Assembly: GCF_014652555.1 (NCBI RefSeq)
Contig: NZ_BMZA01000001.1
Location: forward strand, 48,147-112,146
Length of the DNA stretch: 64,000 nt
Direction of reading: 5' to 3'
From: Novosphingobium colocasiae
GTDB lineage: Bacteria; Pseudomonadota; Alphaproteobacteria; Sphingomonadales; Sphingomonadaceae
The position numbers and the translations under genes are program-made. Below, in pieces: positions 60,459-64,000 of this stretch (position 1 is the stretch's first letter; every line of letters begins with the position of its first letter). The notes beneath the pieces were generated by a model, which did not search any database, was not told the origin of the DNA, and saw only the letters and a program-made list of their open reading frames with translations.

Positions 60459-62078
60459 ATGGCGCAGATCGATGTCCCGGTGCTTATCGCCGGCGGCGGG
60501 CCGGTGGGTATGACGACGGCCCTCAACCTGGCGCGTTACGGAATCCGCTCCCTGCTGGTCGAGCGCAATCCGACGACCACGCGCCATCCCAAGATGGACC
60601 TTACCAACGGCCGCAGCATGGAGCTGTTCCATCGTCTCGGGCTGGATGAAAACCTGCGCGATGCCGGCGTGCCGCGCGAAAATGCGTTCGACATCCTGTG
60701 GATCACCTCGCTGGTCGGGCACGACCTGCACCGGTTCCACTATCCGTCGGCCGCCGAGAAGACCGATATCATCCGTGCCGAGAATGACGGCAGCCATGGC
60801 GCACAAGCGCCGCTCCGCGTCAGCCAGATACAGATCGAGCCGGTCCTCAAGAAGGCCATCGACGAAAATCCGCTGATCGACGTGCGGTTCGGCACCCGCT
60901 TCGACAAGCTGGTCGAGAACGGTCCCGATGGCGTCATCGCTGAAATCGTCAACGAGGCGACCGGTGAGAGCGATACTGTCCACTGTCGCTTCCTCGCCGG
61001 CTGCGACGGCGGCGGCAGCCGCGTGCGCCGCAACCTGGGCATTCAGCTCGACGGTGAGGAAAACGTCGCCGGGGCGTTCATGGTCCACTTCCGCACCGAT
61101 GATCGCGCGCTGCTCCAGCGCTGGGGCCCGGTCTATCACCTGCAATCGGGCATGGGCACGATTATCGCCCAGAACGACCATGACGTCTACACGCTCCAGG
61201 CCTGGCTGCTGCCGGGGATGGACCCATCGACGATGACCCCCGAAGGCGTGTTGGAAGGCTGGATCGGTACCCATTTCGATTATGAGGTGCTGCAGGCCAA
61301 CCCGTGGCATGCCCACTTCGTGGTGGCTGAGAAGTACCGTGACCATAGCGTGTTGCTCGCCGGTGACGCCGCGCACCAGTATATCCCGACCGGCGGCTAC
61401 GGGATGAATTCGGGCATCGCCGATTCGGCCGCCATTTCCTGGGTTCTGGCCGCCAATCTCCTTGGCTGGGGCGGCGACAAGCTGCTCGATGCCTACGATC
61501 TTGAGCGTCGGCCCACCGCTTGGTGGCACCTAGAGGCGTCGCGTCGCCACATGGGCGTGCGCCAGCAGATCACCATGCTTTATATGGAGGCTGGCGACGT
61601 CGAGGAGGAAGGTCCGGAGGGCGATGCCCGCCGCGCTGACCTCGCCGCCAAGATCGCCGCCCTCGGCAATGCCGAGAACGAAAGCTGGGGCGTCGAATTC
61701 GGCTATCGCTACGATCAGTCGCCGGTGGTGGCCAAGGAGGGCGATGCACCTGCGATCGATCCGATCACCTATACCCCATCGACCTGGCCCGGCGCGCGCC
61801 TGCCGCACGTCTTCCTTGCCGATGGCGTGGCCCTGCATGACAAGCTGGGCGTGTTCTGGACCCTCGTCGCGCTGGAGGACAGCGATACTGCCGCGATCGA
61901 GGCTGCCGCCGCCGAACAGGGCGTACCGCTGCAGATCCTGCGCCTCAACCAGCCGGAACTGCGGCCGATCTACGAACGTAACCTGCTGCTCGTCCGTCCT
62001 GACCAGCACGTCGCCTGGCGCGGCGATGCCCTGCCGGACGACAGCGCTGCCCTGCTGGCGCTGGTCTGCGGCCGCTGA
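60459..62078 (+). CDS. FAD-dependent phenol-hydroxylase-type monooxygenase
   Basis: Class A flavoprotein monooxygenase (539 aa) of the PheA/TfdB/MhpA group. FAD motif GGGPVGMTTALNLAR near 12-26, DG motif LAGCDGGGSRVRR near 187, and GDAAHQYIPTGGYGMNSGIAD. The thioredoxin-like C-terminal domain is present. It should hydroxylate a phenolic or enolic ring. GGGGAGAATGA precedes the ATG. Confidence 0.93.
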   Translation: MAQIDVPVLIAGGGPVGMTTALNLARYGIRSLLVERNPTTTRHPKMDLTNGRSMELFHRLGLDENLRDAGVPRENAFDILWITSLVGHDLHRFHYPSAAEKTDIIRAENDGSHGAQAPLRVSQIQIEPVLKKAIDENPLIDVRFGTRFDKLVENGPDGVIAEIVNEATGESDTVHCRFLAGCDGGGSRVRRNLGIQLDGEENVAGAFMVHFRTDDRALLQRWGPVYHLQSGMGTIIAQNDHDVYTLQAWLLPGMDPSTMTPEGVLEGWIGTHFDYEVLQANPWHAHFVVAEKYRDHSVLLAGDAAHQYIPTGGYGMNSGIADSAAISWVLAANLLGWGGDKLLDAYDLERRPTAWWHLEASRRHMGVRQQITMLYMEAGDVEEEGPEGDARRADLAAKIAALGNAENESWGVEFGYRYDQSPVVAKEGDAPAIDPITYTPSTWPGARLPHVFLADGVALHDKLGVFWTLVALEDSDTAAIEAAAAEQGVPLQILRLNQPELRPIYERNLLLVRPDQHVAWRGDALPDDSAALLALVCGR

Positions 62079-62088
62079 ACCCATCCAG

Positions 62089-62136
62089 GCCGGCCCCCGG
62101 CGGTTTCGCACCGTCGGGGGCCGGCTTCGTTTTTTG
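62089..62136 (+). terminator. Intrinsic terminator after the flavin monooxygenase gene
   Basis: A 15-bp GC-rich stem (62089-62103 with 62111-62125, one mismatch) followed by TTTTTT at 62130-62135. It falls between two plus-strand genes and would limit read-through into the DUF7064-type pair. Confidence 0.88.
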
Positions 62137-62152
62137 ACCGGAGATTGAACCC

Positions 62153-63079
62153 GTGCAGCCCGAAAAGAGCCCCGAGGAATACTGGAAGGCCAACGACAAC
62201 GAGCGTTGGAACCAGAGCGTCTATTTCAATTTTTACGATCCTGCCCAGCGCACCGGCTGCTTCATCCGCGTCGGCATCCTGGAAAACCTGCAGGAATCGA
62301 ACAACTGGTTCTCGTTTTTCCGCGACGGCAAGCCGCTGTTCACCCGCCTCAACATGAACCTGCCCTACACCGACAAGCGTCTGGGCGAGGGTGACGGGCT
62401 TCAGATCGCCGGCATGCGCGCGCGTTCGCTCGAGCCGATGAAGAAGGTCCACATCACCTTTGACGAGCGCGATTTCAAGGTGGACCTGATGTGGGAAGCG
62501 ATCCTGCCGATGCAGGACGCCATCAATCTGAGCGCCGGTGGCGAAGATGATGCCTTTGCCAAGAACATCGCCCACATTCACATGGAAGGCACCTGCCGCG
62601 TTACCGGCACGATCACCCTTTCTACCGGCGAGGTGATCCCGATCGACGGCAAGGGCTTCCGCGATATCGCGGTGGGCCCGCGCAACTGGGACGGGCTCAA
62701 GCACTACCGCCTCGCCTGGCCGATCTTCGACAACGGCCTTGCCCTCGTCGCCACGCATGGCCAGTCGACCACCGGGCAGGATGCCTACATCAAGATGGCC
62801 GGCAAGAACGGTCGCTGGATCGCGGTGTCCAAGGTCGAGGACAAGAACTTCTACGAAGCCGACGAGATGACGCTGGAGCGCATGGAGTGGCGGGTTACCG
62901 ACGAAGAGGGCGACGTTCACGAATTCACGGCGCGCTCGCTGTTCCGCTGGACTTTCCCTTTCGACACCTATGCGCTGACCGAGCACATGATGGAATTCAC
63001 GCTGGCCGATGGCACCAAGGGGTATGGACTGGGCGAATGCGGTTTCCGCTTCCCCTGGGGCGGTAACGGAGAAGACTGA
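62153..63079 (+). CDS. DUF7064/DUF7065-type beta-barrel protein, copy 2
   Basis: Hypothetical protein (308 aa). More divergent from copies 1 and 3, but with the corresponding core GFRDIAVGPRNWDGLKHY in place of GHRDHSWG-x-RDW, and similar strand pattern. GTG start with GGAG upstream, one base before copy 3. Function unknown. Confidence 0.75.
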   Translation: MQPEKSPEEYWKANDNERWNQSVYFNFYDPAQRTGCFIRVGILENLQESNNWFSFFRDGKPLFTRLNMNLPYTDKRLGEGDGLQIAGMRARSLEPMKKVHITFDERDFKVDLMWEAILPMQDAINLSAGGEDDAFAKNIAHIHMEGTCRVTGTITLSTGEVIPIDGKGFRDIAVGPRNWDGLKHYRLAWPIFDNGLALVATHGQSTTGQDAYIKMAGKNGRWIAVSKVEDKNFYEADEMTLERMEWRVTDEEGDVHEFTARSLFRWTFPFDTYALTEHMMEFTLADGTKGYGLGECGFRFPWGGNGED

Positions 63080-63080
63080 A

Positions 63081-64000
63081 ATGGCATTCGATCCCGCCAG
63101 CCTGGTGCGTCCGGAAATGGCTATCGATCCCGTGCACGACGGGCGGCACACGCTGCCCGATCTGCCGCTGATGCGCGAATCGATCCCTTACTGCGTGGTC
63201 ATTCCCGAGCACGAGATCGCATTGTTCACTTACACCTATGTCGACAAGGACGGCGATGCCGGCGCTGCCGTAGGTGTGTGGGGCCGGGGGCTGGATGGCC
63301 CGCCGATCTTCGAGCGACTGCCCAACCGCAAGGTGCCGGCGGACATGGGCTTCGACAACTGGCAGATCGATGGCTTCACCATGAAGCAGGACCTGGCCTT
63401 CAACCGCGCCGAAATCGCCTGGAAGAACGAGCAGGCGGAAATCGCCTTTACCTATGAGGCCTTCCACCCGCCTTATTCCTATGCGACGCACAAGGACGGC
63501 TGCCCGGCCTATGCCGCGAACGATCGCATCGAACAGAGCGGGCGCTGCATCGGCACGCTGAAGATCGGCGATCGGGTGATCGAATTCGATACCCCCGGCC
63601 ACCGCGATCATAGTTGGGGCCGCCGCGACTGGGACGCGCTGCATTATTACCGCTGGTTGCAGTGCCAGGTGGGGACCAGCCATTCGGTCCACTTCTGGGA
63701 ATTCTACGCGCTGGGCAAGCGGGCGGTCCGCGGTTACGTCTACAAGGACGGCAAGATGGCCGAGATCACCGAACTCGCGGTCGACTGGCAGGGCGACAAC
63801 AAGCTCGACCAGACCGCGTTCCAGTGCGACGTGGTCGACGAACTGGGCCGCCGGACGCGCGTCGAAGCCGAGGTTTTCGGCGTGTTCCCGCTGCCGGCTG
63901 CGGAAAACTTCGTCCTTAACGAAGGTGCCGCGCATATTCGTATCGATGGCCAGATGGGTAGCGGCTGGATGGAGATGGGCTGGCCGATCTCCTATCTCAA
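63081..64000 (+). CDS. DUF7064/DUF7065-type beta-barrel protein, copy 3 (partial)
   Basis: Open frame running off the right edge after 306 codons. It aligns end to end with copy 1 at 34732: DPVHDGRH, VPADMGFDNWQIDGF, HPPYSYA, RIEQSGR, GHRDHSWGRRDWDAL, GYVYKDGKMAEIT. It is the closest paralogue of copy 1. Function unknown. Confidence 0.78.
   Translation, partial: MAFDPASLVRPEMAIDPVHDGRHTLPDLPLMRESIPYCVVIPEHEIALFTYTYVDKDGDAGAAVGVWGRGLDGPPIFERLPNRKVPADMGFDNWQIDGFTMKQDLAFNRAEIAWKNEQAEIAFTYEAFHPPYSYATHKDGCPAYAANDRIEQSGRCIGTLKIGDRVIEFDTPGHRDHSWGRRDWDALHYYRWLQCQVGTSHSVHFWEFYALGKRAVRGYVYKDGKMAEITELAVDWQGDNKLDQTAFQCDVVDELGRRTRVEAEVFGVFPLPAAENFVLNEGAAHIRIDGQMGSGWMEMGWPISYL

Noticed and set aside
1..64000. 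CRISPR arrays, tRNA, rRNA, insertion sequences, prophage
   Set aside because: No regularly spaced repeats, tRNA cloverleaf, transposase, integrase or phage structural gene was seen on either strand.

Overview
The window looks like a stretch of a high-GC alphaproteobacterial chromosome. It most resembles a sphingomonad (Novosphingobium/Sphingobium type): a CYP153 P450, a large TonB-dependent receptor, many short-chain dehydrogenases, frequent GTG starts, and one dispersed palindromic repeat of the kind common in that group. No rRNA, tRNA, CRISPR array, insertion sequence, phage gene or replication origin was seen. Nearly every gene belongs to hydrocarbon, terpenoid or alicyclic-acid catabolism.

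Layout. 0.2-1.9 kb: etfBA, the electron acceptor for the acyl-CoA dehydrogenases. 2-5.6 kb: a flavin reductase, an HSL-type esterase, and a membrane desaturase/hydroxylase fused to its own ferredoxin reductase. 5.8-15.5 kb (minus): a ten-gene operon whose core matches the cyclohexanecarboxylate (bad/ali) pathway: acyl-CoA dehydrogenase, MarR regulator, BadH-like 2-hydroxycyclohexanecarboxyl-CoA dehydrogenase and BadI-like 2-ketocyclohexanecarboxyl-CoA ring hydrolase. It also carries a thioesterase, a CoA-transferase, a beta-keto acid cleavage enzyme, a CoA ligase and a crotonase. 15.7-24 kb (plus): a divergent operon with a PhlA-PhlB-like fusion, a PhlC-like thiolase, MaoC, CitE-type lyase, acyl-CoA dehydrogenase, a split MFE-2 and an FMN enzyme. 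24-27.8 kb: CYP153 overlapping a rubredoxin gene, divergent from a membrane triad (six-TM protein, COX3-like, COX4-like). 27.8-40 kb (minus): a TonB receptor, a second copy of the triad, a DUF7064-type protein, an LvaA/LvaB-like kinase pair, a XylB-like dehydrogenase, a PaaG-like crotonase, a CoA ligase, a molybdoenzyme and an Old Yellow Enzyme. 40-45.6 kb: a XylA-like reductase, aldehyde dehydrogenase, tyrosine phosphatase, XylM-like hydroxylase and a MerR regulator. 45.7-64 kb: a Rieske oxygenase, an extradiol-like enzyme, FAH hydrolase, three SnoaL-like and two EthD-like proteins, SDRs, a TetR regulator, a second LvaA/LvaB pair, a phenol-hydroxylase-type flavoprotein and two more DUF7064-type proteins.

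How the parts may fit (inference). TonB-dependent uptake brings in a hydrophobic, probably alicyclic or monocyclic-terpenoid substrate. XylM/XylA, CYP153/rubredoxin and the fusion hydroxylase oxidise methyl or ring C-H bonds. XylB- and XylC-type dehydrogenases give the acid, and CoA ligases activate it. Acyl-CoA dehydrogenase, hydratase, BadH and BadI open the ring, and the split MFE-2, lyases and thiolase finish the branched product. The LvaAB-like pairs would remove a hydroxyl by phosphorylation.

Two candidate operator families tie the regions together. One is RCGTR-N7-YACGY, found at four oxygenase promoters. The other is TGACC-N4-GGTCA, found at seven or eight sites mainly around the TetR gene. 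Both were found by eye and need a motif search. The last gene runs off the right edge.
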